Below, piece by piece: positions 6,240 through 13,314 of a stretch of DNA of 64,000 nt. Positions within the stretch are counted from its first letter, which is position 1; each line of letters opens with the position of its first letter. The position numbers were made by a program, and so were the translations under genes. Origin of the DNA: Streptomyces sp. D2-8 (GTDB taxonomy: Bacteria > Actinomycetota > Actinomycetes > Streptomycetales > Streptomycetaceae); contig NZ_JAAHBP010000025.1 in assembly GCF_023184515.1 (NCBI RefSeq), positions 1 to 64,000 of the forward strand, given 5' to 3'. Under the pieces are notes generated by a model that saw only the letters and a list, made by a program, of their open reading frames with translations, did no database searches and was not told the origin of the DNA.

Positions 6240-7615
6240 TGACCGACCTGACGACGCTTCTGGAGGTGGGTGGTCCCGTCGCCGCGCTCGGCGGTGGGGC
6301 CGCCTACGCCCGGGCCAAGCACCCTCGGGTCTACTGGTCCACAGTCGGCTTACCGATATCCACGGTCCGGCTGCTCAGCTCCTACGGCTCGGTCATGGAA
6401 GCCTGCGGCCTGACCGTGGCGCCCTCCAGGCTGCGGGTCCTGGCGGTCAAGGCCACCACCCGCCGTGAGGTCCGGCCCGTGCCGCCGCGTCGGGGGATCA
6501 TCCGGCCGACCTCGACCGGGCTGCGGGTCCGCCTGCGGCTTGCCCCGGGCCAGGAGCCCGCCGACGTGGCTGCCTCCGCCGAACGGCTGCGGCACGCCTG
6601 GGGAGTCCACGCTGTCTACGTGACCACCGTCAAGCCGGGGGTGGTCGAACTGCGGCTGGTCGGCTTCGACGTACTGCGGAAGGTTCGTATGCCCAGCAAG
6701 CTCCACCCGGACCTGCTGCGGGTGCCGGTCGCGCTGCGGGAGGACGCCACTCCGTTCGTACGCGACTACCGCACCGTGCCGCACCAACTCACCCTCGGCG
6801 CCACGCTGTCCGGCAAGTCCATGTACCTGCGGCACCTCGTCGCCGGCCTCGCCCGTCAGCCCGTCGCCCTGGTCGGCATCGACTGCAAACGGGGCGTGGA
6901 ACTGGCGCCCTTCGCTCTGCGCCTGTCGGCGCTCGCCACCGACCCGGAGCAGGCCGCCGAGCTGCTGCCCGTGCTCATCAAGGAAATGGAGGACCGATAT
7001 GACCTGATCAAGGCCCGGCAGGGCATCGCGTCGAGCACTCCGGACGAGAAGATCACCTCCGACATCTGGGGCCTGCCCGAGCATGAACGCCCGGTGCCTG
7101 TCGTGCTGTTCGTCGACGAGGTGGCAGAACTGTTCCTGGTTGCCACGAAGAAGGACGAGGAACGCCGGGACGAGATGGTCACGCAGCTTATCCGCCTCGC
7201 CCAGCTCGGCCGGGCCGCCGGCATCTACCTGGAGGTCTGCGGGCAGCGCTTCGGCGCCGAACTCGGCAAGGGCGCGACCATGCTGCGGGCCCAGTTGACC
7301 GGCCGCGTCTGCCACCGCGTCAACGACGAAGCCTCCGCGAAGATGGCGCTCGGCGACATCGCCCCCGAGGCGGTCTCCGCCGCCTGCGCCATCGCTCCCG
7401 AACGGCCGGGCCTCGCCGTTGCCGGTGACACCTCCGGCGGTTGGTCCCGCATCCGCACGCCGTACCTCTCCCTCGGCGCCACCGCCGACGCCTGCCGTGA
7501 GTGGGCCCACCTGGTCCCCGACCTGCCCGCACTCAAGCCCTTCCGGCCCGACGTGCCCGTATCGCCCGCAGAGGCACTGGGCCCGGTCGTGCGGCCCCAA
7601 CCGGTGACCGACTGA
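6239..7615 (+). CDS. traSA: FtsK/SpoIIIE-like conjugal DNA translocase (TraSA/TraB type)
   Basis: 458 residues. One or two N-terminal hydrophobic stretches are followed by an FtsK-type motor with Walker A GATLSGKS (187-194) and Walker B VPVVLFVDE (about 286-294). Streptomyces TraB proteins form hexameric pores that move double-stranded DNA between mycelial compartments without relaxase or a type IV secretion system, so this single protein is expected to drive transfer. The lack of any mob relaxase in the element agrees. It starts one base inside the previous stop codon and is followed by the spread genes. The DNA-recognition wHTH of the C-terminus is not obvious by eye. Confidence 0.92.
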   Translation: MTDLTTLLEVGGPVAALGGGAAYARAKHPRVYWSTVGLPISTVRLLSSYGSVMEACGLTVAPSRLRVLAVKATTRREVRPVPPRRGIIRPTSTGLRVRLRLAPGQEPADVAASAERLRHAWGVHAVYVTTVKPGVVELRLVGFDVLRKVRMPSKLHPDLLRVPVALREDATPFVRDYRTVPHQLTLGATLSGKSMYLRHLVAGLARQPVALVGIDCKRGVELAPFALRLSALATDPEQAAELLPVLIKEMEDRYDLIKARQGIASSTPDEKITSDIWGLPEHERPVPVVLFVDEVAELFLVATKKDEERRDEMVTQLIRLAQLGRAAGIYLEVCGQRFGAELGKGATMLRAQLTGRVCHRVNDEASAKMALGDIAPEAVSAACAIAPERPGLAVAGDTSGGWSRIRTPYLSLGATADACREWAHLVPDLPALKPFRPDVPVSPAEALGPVVRPQPVTD

Positions 7616-7703
7616 CCCGGGCCTGCATTTAGCTCCGGTCGGCGTGACCGTCTCACGCCAAGCCCCTACCCCTCCCATGCCTGAATCCGGAAGGAGCCGC
7701 AGC

Positions 7704-8363
7704 ATGCGTGCCCACCTGGCCCGCGTCGACGCGGTGCTCGTCCAAGCGGTCATCGCCGCCGCGCTGTCCTTCGCCCACCTGCACGACGTCGCCTCGGCGG
7801 CCGGACAGGACGGGTGGAAGGCGTGGGCCTACCCGATCAGCGTTGACCTGCTGCTCGTCGCTGCCTGGCGCCGACTGCGCTCCGGGGAGGCGAAAGCGGC
7901 CGGGTGGTGCTGGTTCCTGATCGCCCTCGCCGCATCCTTGGGCGCGAACGTTGCTACCGCCGGACTGCTCGACCTCGACCACGTACCGGCCTGGCTCCGC
8001 ATCCTTGTCGCGGGCTGGCCCGCGGTCGCCTTCCTCGGCGGCACTCTCCTCGTCCACTCCCCACCAGCCTCGCACGACGAGACCAGTGACGCCGTGGACG
8101 GAGAGACGTTCCAGCACATCGAGGACCAGGAGGACGAGCCCGACCCCGCACCGGAACCCCCGACGCCTCCGGCAGCCGAGCCGGCACCGGCTCAGCCTCC
8201 AGCCCCGTCGCCCGTCGCCGTCCCGGCCGCCCTGGTCGAGCACGCCCGGAAAGTCGCCGCCGAGCACCACGCCCGCACCGGAACGGCCATCGACACCCCG
8301 ACCCTGCGCGCCCGCCTCGGCGTTCCGCCGCCCATGGCCGACGCCATCGCCGCCCAGCTCTGA
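7704..8363 (+). CDS. DUF2637 membrane protein, spread function
   Basis: 219 residues from ATG 7704, eight bases after AAGGAG; an in-frame GTG at 7644 lacks a ribosome site. It has about four hydrophobic segments in residues 10-125 (VQAVIAAALSFAHLHDVASA, WAYPISVDLLLVAAW, WFLIALAASLGANVATAG, RILVAGWPAVAFLGGTLL), typical of DUF2637. The tail is rich in acidic residues and proline, with a final helical part. Such proteins in AICEs are spread (Spd) proteins that help the element move along septate hyphae after transfer. Confidence 0.85.
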   Translation: MRAHLARVDAVLVQAVIAAALSFAHLHDVASAAGQDGWKAWAYPISVDLLLVAAWRRLRSGEAKAAGWCWFLIALAASLGANVATAGLLDLDHVPAWLRILVAGWPAVAFLGGTLLVHSPPASHDETSDAVDGETFQHIEDQEDEPDPAPEPPTPPAAEPAPAQPPAPSPVAVPAALVEHARKVAAEHHARTGTAIDTPTLRARLGVPPPMADAIAAQL

Positions 8364-8375
8364 GAGGAGACCTAC

Positions 8376-8567
8376 GTGAGCACCAACCGCCGTTTCCGCT
8401 CCGTCACTCGCATCGGTCCCGTCCAAGTCGGCACGTACTACGACGGTCGCGGCCGGGAGAAGCACACCGCCGCCTGCACGGCTCCGCGCTGCGGTTTCTC
8501 CGCCGACTACGACAGCCGCGCCGCCGCAGAGCTGGCCGCCCGTACCCACCGCTGCCCCGTCCGCTGA
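8376..8567 (+). CDS. Mobile element transfer protein, small Spd-type
   Basis: 63 residues from GTG 8376, five bases after GAGAGGAGA. The sequence (RFRSVTRIGPVQVGTYYDGR, HTAACTAPRCGFSADYDS, AAAELAARTHRCPVR) matches the short protein usually called mobile element transfer protein in Streptomyces AICEs. Three cysteines and a histidine could bind a metal, but no standard finger is complete. It lies 12 bp after the DUF2637 gene. Confidence 0.85.
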   Translation: MSTNRRFRSVTRIGPVQVGTYYDGRGREKHTAACTAPRCGFSADYDSRAAAELAARTHRCPVR

Positions 8568-8582
8568 AAGGACCTGGAAACC

Positions 8583-8777
8583 GTGACTGTCAGCCTGCCG
8601 CTCGTCGTCGTCCTCGGCTTCTTCGCCTGGGGAGCGGTCAAGTTTCTCGGCGTCCGCACGTGGATCATCGTCCTGATCGCCCTCTTCGGCTTCTGGCTCT
8701 CGCACACGTTCATGGCCCCGGCCATCGAGTCCGGCACGCGCTCCGGCGTGGACATCGTCAACGGCTCACATGACTAG
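8583..8777 (+). CDS. Small membrane protein, SpdC-like position
   Basis: 64 residues from GTG 8583 after AAAGGA. Two hydrophobic helices (LPLVVVLGFFAWGAVKFLG and WIIVLIALFGFWLSHTF) cover most of the protein. It sits in the spd block between the transfer protein and the SpdD-like gene and probably works at the membrane with them. No catalytic motif. Confidence 0.75.
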   Translation: MTVSLPLVVVLGFFAWGAVKFLGVRTWIIVLIALFGFWLSHTFMAPAIESGTRSGVDIVNGSHD

Positions 8778-8784
8778 ACGAGTA
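8775..8784. promoter_or_regulatory. Half operator before spdD-like gene
   Basis: TAGACGAGTA repeats the right half of the element's operator, overlapping the end of the upstream gene and 19 bp before the next GTG. It could give the GntR repressor a second control point within the operon. Confidence 0.3.
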
Positions 8785-8802
8785 GGTAAGGAGAGCTTCG
8801 CT

Positions 8803-9048
8803 GTGTTCCTGCCCAAGTACCCCGACAGCCCGACACCGCCGCCCGCGCACCCCCACACCGTGGCCGACCAGACACCCGCCCGGCGTCCCGCCCCTCAGAT
8901 CTCCGTCAGCACGGGAGCGGTTGCGGCCGTCCTCGTCGGCGGCGTCGTGCTGACCGCGCTCCTGGCCGCCGTCGCCGTCACGGCCATCTCCGTGGCCGTC
9001 GCCGCCGTGGTCCTGCGCTCGATGCTCCGCGACCAGCACCGCCACTGA
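8803..9048 (+). CDS. SpdD-like spread protein
   Basis: 81 residues from GTG 8803, eight bases after AAGGAGAG (an ATG at 8770 overlaps the previous gene). It has a proline-rich N-terminal third (SPTPPPAHPHT) and then one long hydrophobic region of about 40 residues (VAAVLVGGVVLTALLAAVAV onward). It ends in LRDQHRH. This layout is that of SpdD-type proteins. It is the last membrane gene before repSA. Confidence 0.75.
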   Translation: MFLPKYPDSPTPPPAHPHTVADQTPARRPAPQISVSTGAVAAVLVGGVVLTALLAAVAVTAISVAVAAVVLRSMLRDQHRH

Positions 9049-9136
9049 CCCACCAGACCCCCGGGGCGGCCTCGATACCGCCAAGCATCCGCCGCCCCGG
9101 GGCCCTCTCCCTCCAGCCGAACCAGAAGGAGAAGCC

Positions 9137-10495
9137 ATCATCACCCGCGCCACTCCGCCCCCGCTCCACGAACTCGGCGAACTGGCCGCCCTGGGCACCA
9201 TGCCCGCACTCCTGCGCCAGCTCGCCGGCCTCGGCGGCTGCACCCACCCGATCCGCCTCGACGGCCACCGCACCGAGTACGACATGAACACCCGCACCGG
9301 CGAGATCGGCAACGTCCTCCACCACCTCGACTCCACCAGCCTCCCGGCCGGTCACCTCCTGGTCCGCTGCAACAACCGCCGCACAACCCGCTGCGCGGCC
9401 TGCGCCGAGGTCTACCGCCGCGACACCTTCCACCTGATCACCTCCGGACTGCGCGGCGGCAAGGGCGTCCCCGAACACGTCGCCGCCCACCCGCGCGTCT
9501 TCGCCACCTTCACCGCACCCAGCTTCGGCCCCGTCCACAACCGCCCCACCGGCCCGGCCCGTTCGGTCCGCCGCTGTCGCTGCGGCACGCTCCACGACCA
9601 GGACGACCCCGCACTCGGCACCCCGCTCGACCCGGACACCTACGACTACGAAGCAGCCGTGCTCTGGAACGCCCACGCCGGTCCGCTGTGGCGGCGCTTC
9701 TCGACCTACCTGCGCCGAGAGGTCGCCAAGCGCGCCGGACTGACTCAGCGGGCCTTCCGCGAGCACGCCCGGGTGTCCTTCGCCAAGGTCGCCGAGTACC
9801 AAAAGCGCGGAGCCGTCCACTTCCACGCCGTCCTCCGCATCGACGGCCCCGAGGGCGGCAACACCCCACCACCTGCCTGGGCCACCGCCGAGCTGCTGAC
9901 CGACGCCATCCAGGCCGCCACCGCCGCCGCTCGCGTGGACGGCCCGGTCATCGACGGCCGCGCGCATACCTTCACCTTCGGCCGTCAGCTCGACGTGCGC
10001 ACCATCCGCTCGGTCGACTTCGACGGCGGCCAGGAACTGACCGAACGAGCCGTCGCCGCGTACATCGCGAAGTACGCCACCAAGGGCGCCGAGACCGCCA
10101 CGGGAGCCCTGGACCGGCCGCTGAAGTTCCTCGCCGAACTCGCCCAGCTCGACATCAGCGACCACGCCCGCCAGCTCATCCGTACCGCCTGGACCCTGGG
10201 TGCCCGTAAGGCTCTCGAGCACCTCCGCCTGCGTGCCTGGGCCCACATGCTCGGCTTCCGCGGCCACTTCTCCACCAAGTCCCGCCGCTACTCCACCACC
10301 CTCGGCGCCCTCCGCGACGCCCGCGCCGAATGGCGCCGCGCACAAGCCGCCTCAGCCGCCGAGACCGAGCCGGACACGACCCTCGTCCTCGCGCATTGGG
10401 TCTACGCCGGAACCGGCCTCACCGACGCCGAAGCCTGGCTCGCCGAAACTCTCGAACCCGCCCCCGGAACGGAAGGAGAACCCACCCGTGCGTGA
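9137..10495 (+). CDS. repSA: RepSA-type rolling-circle replication initiator
   Basis: About 452 residues if translation begins at ATC 9137 or 9140, which stand five to eight bases after AGAAGGAG. The first in-frame ATG is 9200 and has no ribosome site. A cysteine motif CNNRRTTRCAAC (near residue 78) may bind zinc. AEYQKRGAVHFHAV (about 220-230) carries the HUH-type HFH pair, and AAYIAKYATK (about 306-315) holds the likely catalytic tyrosine. Such initiators nick a double-strand origin, commonly inside or next to their own gene, and replicate the excised circle before transfer. The gene overlaps xis by eight bases. Confidence 0.9.
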   Translation: MITRATPPPLHELGELAALGTMPALLRQLAGLGGCTHPIRLDGHRTEYDMNTRTGEIGNVLHHLDSTSLPAGHLLVRCNNRRTTRCAACAEVYRRDTFHLITSGLRGGKGVPEHVAAHPRVFATFTAPSFGPVHNRPTGPARSVRRCRCGTLHDQDDPALGTPLDPDTYDYEAAVLWNAHAGPLWRRFSTYLRREVAKRAGLTQRAFREHARVSFAKVAEYQKRGAVHFHAVLRIDGPEGGNTPPPAWATAELLTDAIQAATAAARVDGPVIDGRAHTFTFGRQLDVRTIRSVDFDGGQELTERAVAAYIAKYATKGAETATGALDRPLKFLAELAQLDISDHARQLIRTAWTLGARKALEHLRLRAWAHMLGFRGHFSTKSRRYSTTLGALRDARAEWRRAQAASAAETEPDTTLVLAHWVYAGTGLTDAEAWLAETLEPAPGTEGEPTRA

Positions 10496-10670
10496 CGACG
10501 AACTGCTCACCGTTGCCGAGGTGATGGCCCGTCTCAGGCTCGGCCGGTCCACGGTGTACGACCTGATCCGTACGGGGCAGCTGACCTCGGTCACCATCGG
10601 CCGATGCCGGCGCATCCCTGCTATCGCTCTGCGTGACTTCATCGCGGGTCAGATGGAGCGTGCGGCCTGA
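10488..10670 (+). CDS. xis: Excisionase, helix-turn-helix (Xis)
   Basis: 60 residues from GTG 10488, nine bases after GGAAGGAG. It is a MerR-like winged helix of the excisionase family: LLTVAEVMARLRLGRSTVYD, GQLTSVTIGRCRRIP, ALRDFIAGQ. It bends DNA at the attachment sites so that the integrase can excise the element. It overlaps repSA by eight bases and int by one (TGATG), so replication, excision and integration functions are coupled on one message, as in pSAM2. Confidence 0.92.
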   Translation: MRDDELLTVAEVMARLRLGRSTVYDLIRTGQLTSVTIGRCRRIPAIALRDFIAGQMERAA

Positions 10671-11836
10671 TGACCAAGCGTCGGAGCCGCGGGGATGGTG
10701 GCCTGCACTGGGATGAGAAGCGGCAACGCTGGATCGCCACGGCGAACCTCGGCTTCGATCCGAGCGGCAAGCGGATCGTCAAGCGGGGGAGTGGCAAGAC
10801 CAAGACGGAGGCGAAGAACAAGCTCAAGGAGGTGTTGCGGGACCACGAGGACGGCCTCGCGATCGCGCCCACCAACTACACGGTCAAGGACGCGGTGACG
10901 GACTGGCTCACCTACGGCCTGGCCGGTCTCGACCCGCGCACCGTCGAGACCACGACGCTGCTGAGCCAGAAGCACGTCATCCCGTCACTCGGCGCGCGCA
11001 AGCTCCGCGACCTCAGCGCGGAGGACGTAGACCGCTGGCTGGCCGCCAAGGCGAGAACGCTCAGCACGCGCACTCTGCAGGCGATCCACTCCTGCCTCAA
11101 CCGCGCGGTCAAGCGGGCCATGGCCCGGGACAAGGTGAAGCCGAACGTCGTCGAGCTGTGCTCGGTGCCTCAAGGGCAAGCCGGGCGCCCCTCCAAGGCG
11201 CTCACCTTCGCTCAGGCCGAGGCCGTCCTCAAGGGTGCCGAGGGGACCTCCATGTACGCGTACATCGTCGTTGCCCTGCTGACGGGTGCCCGTACCGAGG
11301 AGCTGCGGGCGCTCACCTGGGACCACGTCTTCCTCAAGGGCAAGCCGGACGCCGACCCGCCGCAGCCTCCGCATATCGCGGTGTGGCGGTCGGTCCGGCG
11401 GAGCGGGGACACCAAGACCCGCAAGTCCCGGCGCACGCTCGCCCTGCCGGCGCGCTGCGTCGAAGCCCTCTGGCAGCAATTCGAAGATCAGGGCTGGGAT
11501 CGGCTCGCCGCCGACGACAAGTGGGAGGAACACGGGCTCGTCTTCTCCTCAGCAGTGGGCAAGCCGCTCGACGCGGCCAATGTTCGCCGCGCCTTCCGCC
11601 AGGCGCTCAAGGACGTCGACGGGGTCAACGCCGATGAGTGGACGCCTCGGGAGCTGCGGCACAGCTTCGTATCCCTGCTGTCCGACCGTGGCGTACCGCT
11701 GGAAGTGATCTCCCGGCTCGTCGGGCACTCCGGGACGGCCGTGACCGAGGAGGTCTACCGGAAGCAGATCCGGCCTGTCATCCAGACCGGCGCCGTCGTC
11801 ATGGACGGCATCTTCGGTGCTGGTCCGAAGCAGTAG
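10670..11836 (+). CDS. int: Tyrosine site-specific integrase
   Basis: 388 residues. The N-terminal part carries an arm-type DNA-binding segment (GDGGLHWDEKRQRWIATANL) and a core-binding domain. The catalytic domain holds Arg208 (LLTGARTEELRAL), Arg330 and His331 (PRELRHSFVSLL), His353 (LVGHSG) and the nucleophile Tyr363 (EEVYRK). The usual His of box II HxxR appears as Arg327, which is common in Streptomyces relatives. It recombines the attachment site in the tRNA-Pro gene. Unlike most AICEs the gene is about 1.35 kb from the att core, because a cargo segment lies between them. Confidence 0.95.
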   Translation: MTKRRSRGDGGLHWDEKRQRWIATANLGFDPSGKRIVKRGSGKTKTEAKNKLKEVLRDHEDGLAIAPTNYTVKDAVTDWLTYGLAGLDPRTVETTTLLSQKHVIPSLGARKLRDLSAEDVDRWLAAKARTLSTRTLQAIHSCLNRAVKRAMARDKVKPNVVELCSVPQGQAGRPSKALTFAQAEAVLKGAEGTSMYAYIVVALLTGARTEELRALTWDHVFLKGKPDADPPQPPHIAVWRSVRRSGDTKTRKSRRTLALPARCVEALWQQFEDQGWDRLAADDKWEEHGLVFSSAVGKPLDAANVRRAFRQALKDVDGVNADEWTPRELRHSFVSLLSDRGVPLEVISRLVGHSGTAVTEEVYRKQIRPVIQTGAVVMDGIFGAGPKQ

Positions 11837-11848
11837 ACACAAAGCGAT

Positions 11849-11884
11849 CAGGGGCCACCCACCGACATCGGTGGGTGGCCCCTG
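11849..11884 (+). terminator. Strong terminator after int
   Basis: A perfect 17-bp stem (11849-11865 with 11868-11884) with a two-base loop begins 12 bp after the int stop. No T-run, as usual in Streptomyces. It should isolate the rep-xis-int message from the cargo genes. Confidence 0.8.
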
Positions 11885-12160
11885 CGCTACATCTCTCATC
11901 ACGGCACGGTAAGAATCGCGGGATCGGTGCCTGTAACCCGTACACACGACCGAGTGAATTGAGGCTGCGGATCGCTCCGCAAGACCACTCGTAGGACGTC
12001 GTTGGAACCGCTAAACGGCCAGCTCAGAGCCTTGTGATCCCTTGTGCGACTCCTCCAAAGAAGCGCTTTTGGAGGCGGTGGCGCCGATGGGCGCACCAGG
12101 TCAAGCTCTACGGCAACGCGGCGCCGAAGTAGTGCCGCTTGAACGAAGGGCCGGTTCCCG
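11885..12160. other. Intergenic between int and cargo
   Basis: No convincing gene on either strand. It contains short dyads such as GCGGATCGCTCCGC (near 11968) that could be a protein site for the cargo promoter; nothing more can be supported. Confidence 0.3.
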
Positions 12161-12904
12161 GTGTCCATCGACATCAGCAGACTCGTTCCCCACGAACGCT
12201 CTGAGGTGACGCGTGCAGTTGCGGCGCAAAAGGGGCTTAGCTATGCGGCTCTCTGCGCGCGGCGGGCTCTGGCGCCGAGTCCTGGCGAATGGGGTTTGCT
12301 CCACTGCACTGCAGGTCCCGAACGGACGCGCGTGACGTTGGCGACGAGCGACATGAGCTATCACCGTCTCCTTGTGCGTGCTTTCGACGGTCCGCGAGAT
12401 CCCGCCGATACCTGCCTCCCGTCGACTTGGTCCAGTCGCTATGCCTACGGCAGGTATGGATGGCCGGGCGACTGGGATCCCGACTCGCCTGGTGATCCGA
12501 TTCCGTGGCTCCCGGTCGGCGTAGGCGACCTGCGGGAAGTGGGACGCGCGCATGGGTTCCTCTTCAGTCACACGGGCCCTCAGGTCATTGAGGTGTCCTT
12601 CCAGGCAACCCCTGAAGGGAATCGCTGGTCTCTTCTGGACATGGACAGGTTCTCTCTGCCTGCCGGATACGGCGATTTGTTGGTCATCGACCCCAACCAG
12701 ACCAGGATCGATTGGATAGCCGCACGCGGCGTGGCTGTCTATCCGGGGTGGCCGACGCGCGAGGTTCCCCAGTTCGTCACCGCCGACGACGTTGGTGACC
12801 ACGCCTCCCGTCTCTGGCGGGGTGGAGCACAACCATTCCGGTGGTACGGCGCTGCCGAAACTCTGCTCTCCAGTCGGGTCAATCACTCGGATCGAGAGGT
12901 GTGA
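12161..12904 (+). CDS. Unknown cargo protein between int and att
   Basis: 247 residues from GTG 12161. No family is recognised. It is soluble, with no signal peptide, and rich in aromatic and acidic residues (WSSRYAYGRYGWPGDWDPDS). Base composition and codon use are clearly less GC-biased than the rep-xis-int genes, and it starts after the int terminator, so it is an independently acquired gene. The slot between an integrase and its att site is a common place for passenger functions such as immunity or defence. No enzymatic motif supports a specific role. Confidence 0.65.
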   Translation: MSIDISRLVPHERSEVTRAVAAQKGLSYAALCARRALAPSPGEWGLLHCTAGPERTRVTLATSDMSYHRLLVRAFDGPRDPADTCLPSTWSSRYAYGRYGWPGDWDPDSPGDPIPWLPVGVGDLREVGRAHGFLFSHTGPQVIEVSFQATPEGNRWSLLDMDRFSLPAGYGDLLVIDPNQTRIDWIAARGVAVYPGWPTREVPQFVTADDVGDHASRLWRGGAQPFRWYGAAETLLSSRVNHSDREV

Positions 12905-12908
12905 CCCC

Positions 12909-13031
12909 TTGTCGGAGAAGAAGATCAAGACGTTCCGCCTCCCCCGAAAGATCAGGAAGCTGCGTGATGTCTGCACCATAGCGGCGCGCACCATGCAAGC
13001 GGTCTACTACGCAGTTCGGCTCTGGGAGTAG
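12909..13031 (+). CDS. Possible small basic protein
   Basis: 40 codons from TTG 12909, just after the stop of the cargo gene and 11 bases after GAGAGG. The peptide is strongly basic (SEKKIKTFRLPRKIRKLRDV) and ends in aromatic residues. It might be a cotranslated partner of the upstream gene or a chance frame. No homologue is recognised. Confidence 0.3.
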   Translation: MSEKKIKTFRLPRKIRKLRDVCTIAARTMQAVYYAVRLWE

Positions 13032-13115
13032 GCGTGCGTCCGAGAGGCATGGCCGGCTCCGTGGCTACCTGAGGGTGCCGCAGCGGTGGCGGCATCTCAT
13101 CGGTTCCTCGCCGTA

Positions 13116-13132
13116 GTCACGCAGTTAGACAC
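13116..13132 (+). repeat. 17-bp end-shared sequence, right copy
   Basis: Exact copy of GTCACGCAGTTAGACAC from 814-830, same orientation, 52 bp inside the right att core. Candidate arm-type integrase site. Confidence 0.7.
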
Positions 13133-13140
13133 GCAACAAC

Positions 13141-13179
13141 GTCAGAGGGCTCCCACCGACTTGGTGAGAGCCCTCTGAC
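13141..13179 (-). terminator. Element-borne terminator for tRNA-Pro
   Basis: A perfect 12-bp stem (13141-13152 with 13168-13179) continues, after one mismatch, with CACC/GGTG. It lies 15 bp beyond the 3' end of the intact tRNA in its direction of transcription. The sequence differs from the hairpin beyond attL, so the element supplies its own tRNA terminator. Confidence 0.7.
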
Positions 13180-13183
13180 CTGA

Positions 13184-13235
13184 TACTTCACTGTCGGGGT
13201 GGCGGGATTTGAACCCACGACCTCTTCGTCCCGAA
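13184..13235. repeat. Attachment site at the tRNA (attR)
   Basis: The 52-bp sequence is identical to 638-689. It covers the tRNA 3' half from the discriminator through the anticodon loop plus ten bases of flank. Crossover should occur in or near the anticodon stem-loop, as for other tRNA-targeting tyrosine integrases. Confidence 0.93.
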
Positions 13236-13267
13236 CGAAGCGCGCTGCCAAGCTGCGCTACACCCCG
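13194..13267 (-). tRNA. tRNA-Pro(CGG)
   Basis: 74-nt cloverleaf on the reverse strand. Acceptor stem is CGGGGTG/CACCCCG with discriminator A, the D arm is GCGCAGCTTGGCAGCGC, and the anticodon stem is CTTCG/CGAAG around TTCGGGA, giving anticodon CGG. The T loop is GGTTCAAATCC. CCA is not encoded. The 3' half derives from the integrated element but keeps the sequence functional. Confidence 0.96.
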
Positions 13268-13314
13268 ATGTCGCTGCTGTCGCGGCGACGACGTTTACTT
13301 TAGCCCACCGGTGG

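Larger units (their letters stand above)
638..13235. mobile_element. pSAM2-type AICE integrated in tRNA-Pro(CGG)
   Basis: About 12.5 kb is bounded by the 52-bp direct repeats. It carries the full AICE core in the canonical order: GntR repressor, SCO3933-like regulator, FtsK-like translocase, Spd-type small membrane proteins, rolling-circle initiator, excisionase and tyrosine integrase. Integration preserves the tRNA because the element brings its own 3' tRNA half. pSAM2 of S. ambofaciens also uses a tRNA-Pro gene, and the Nudix gene recalls its Pif immunity factor. Two cargo zones are seen, one next to attL (1244-2770) and one between int and the tRNA (11885-13031). All core genes look intact, so the element may be mobile. 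Confidence 0.92.

Noticed and set aside
6350..7753. Reverse-strand frame opposite the translocase
   Set aside because: Antisense shadow; no start signal and no recognisable domain.
11899..12174. Reverse-strand 91-codon frame between int and the cargo gene
   Set aside because: No ribosome site, overlaps the cargo start, and its composition does not look coding.
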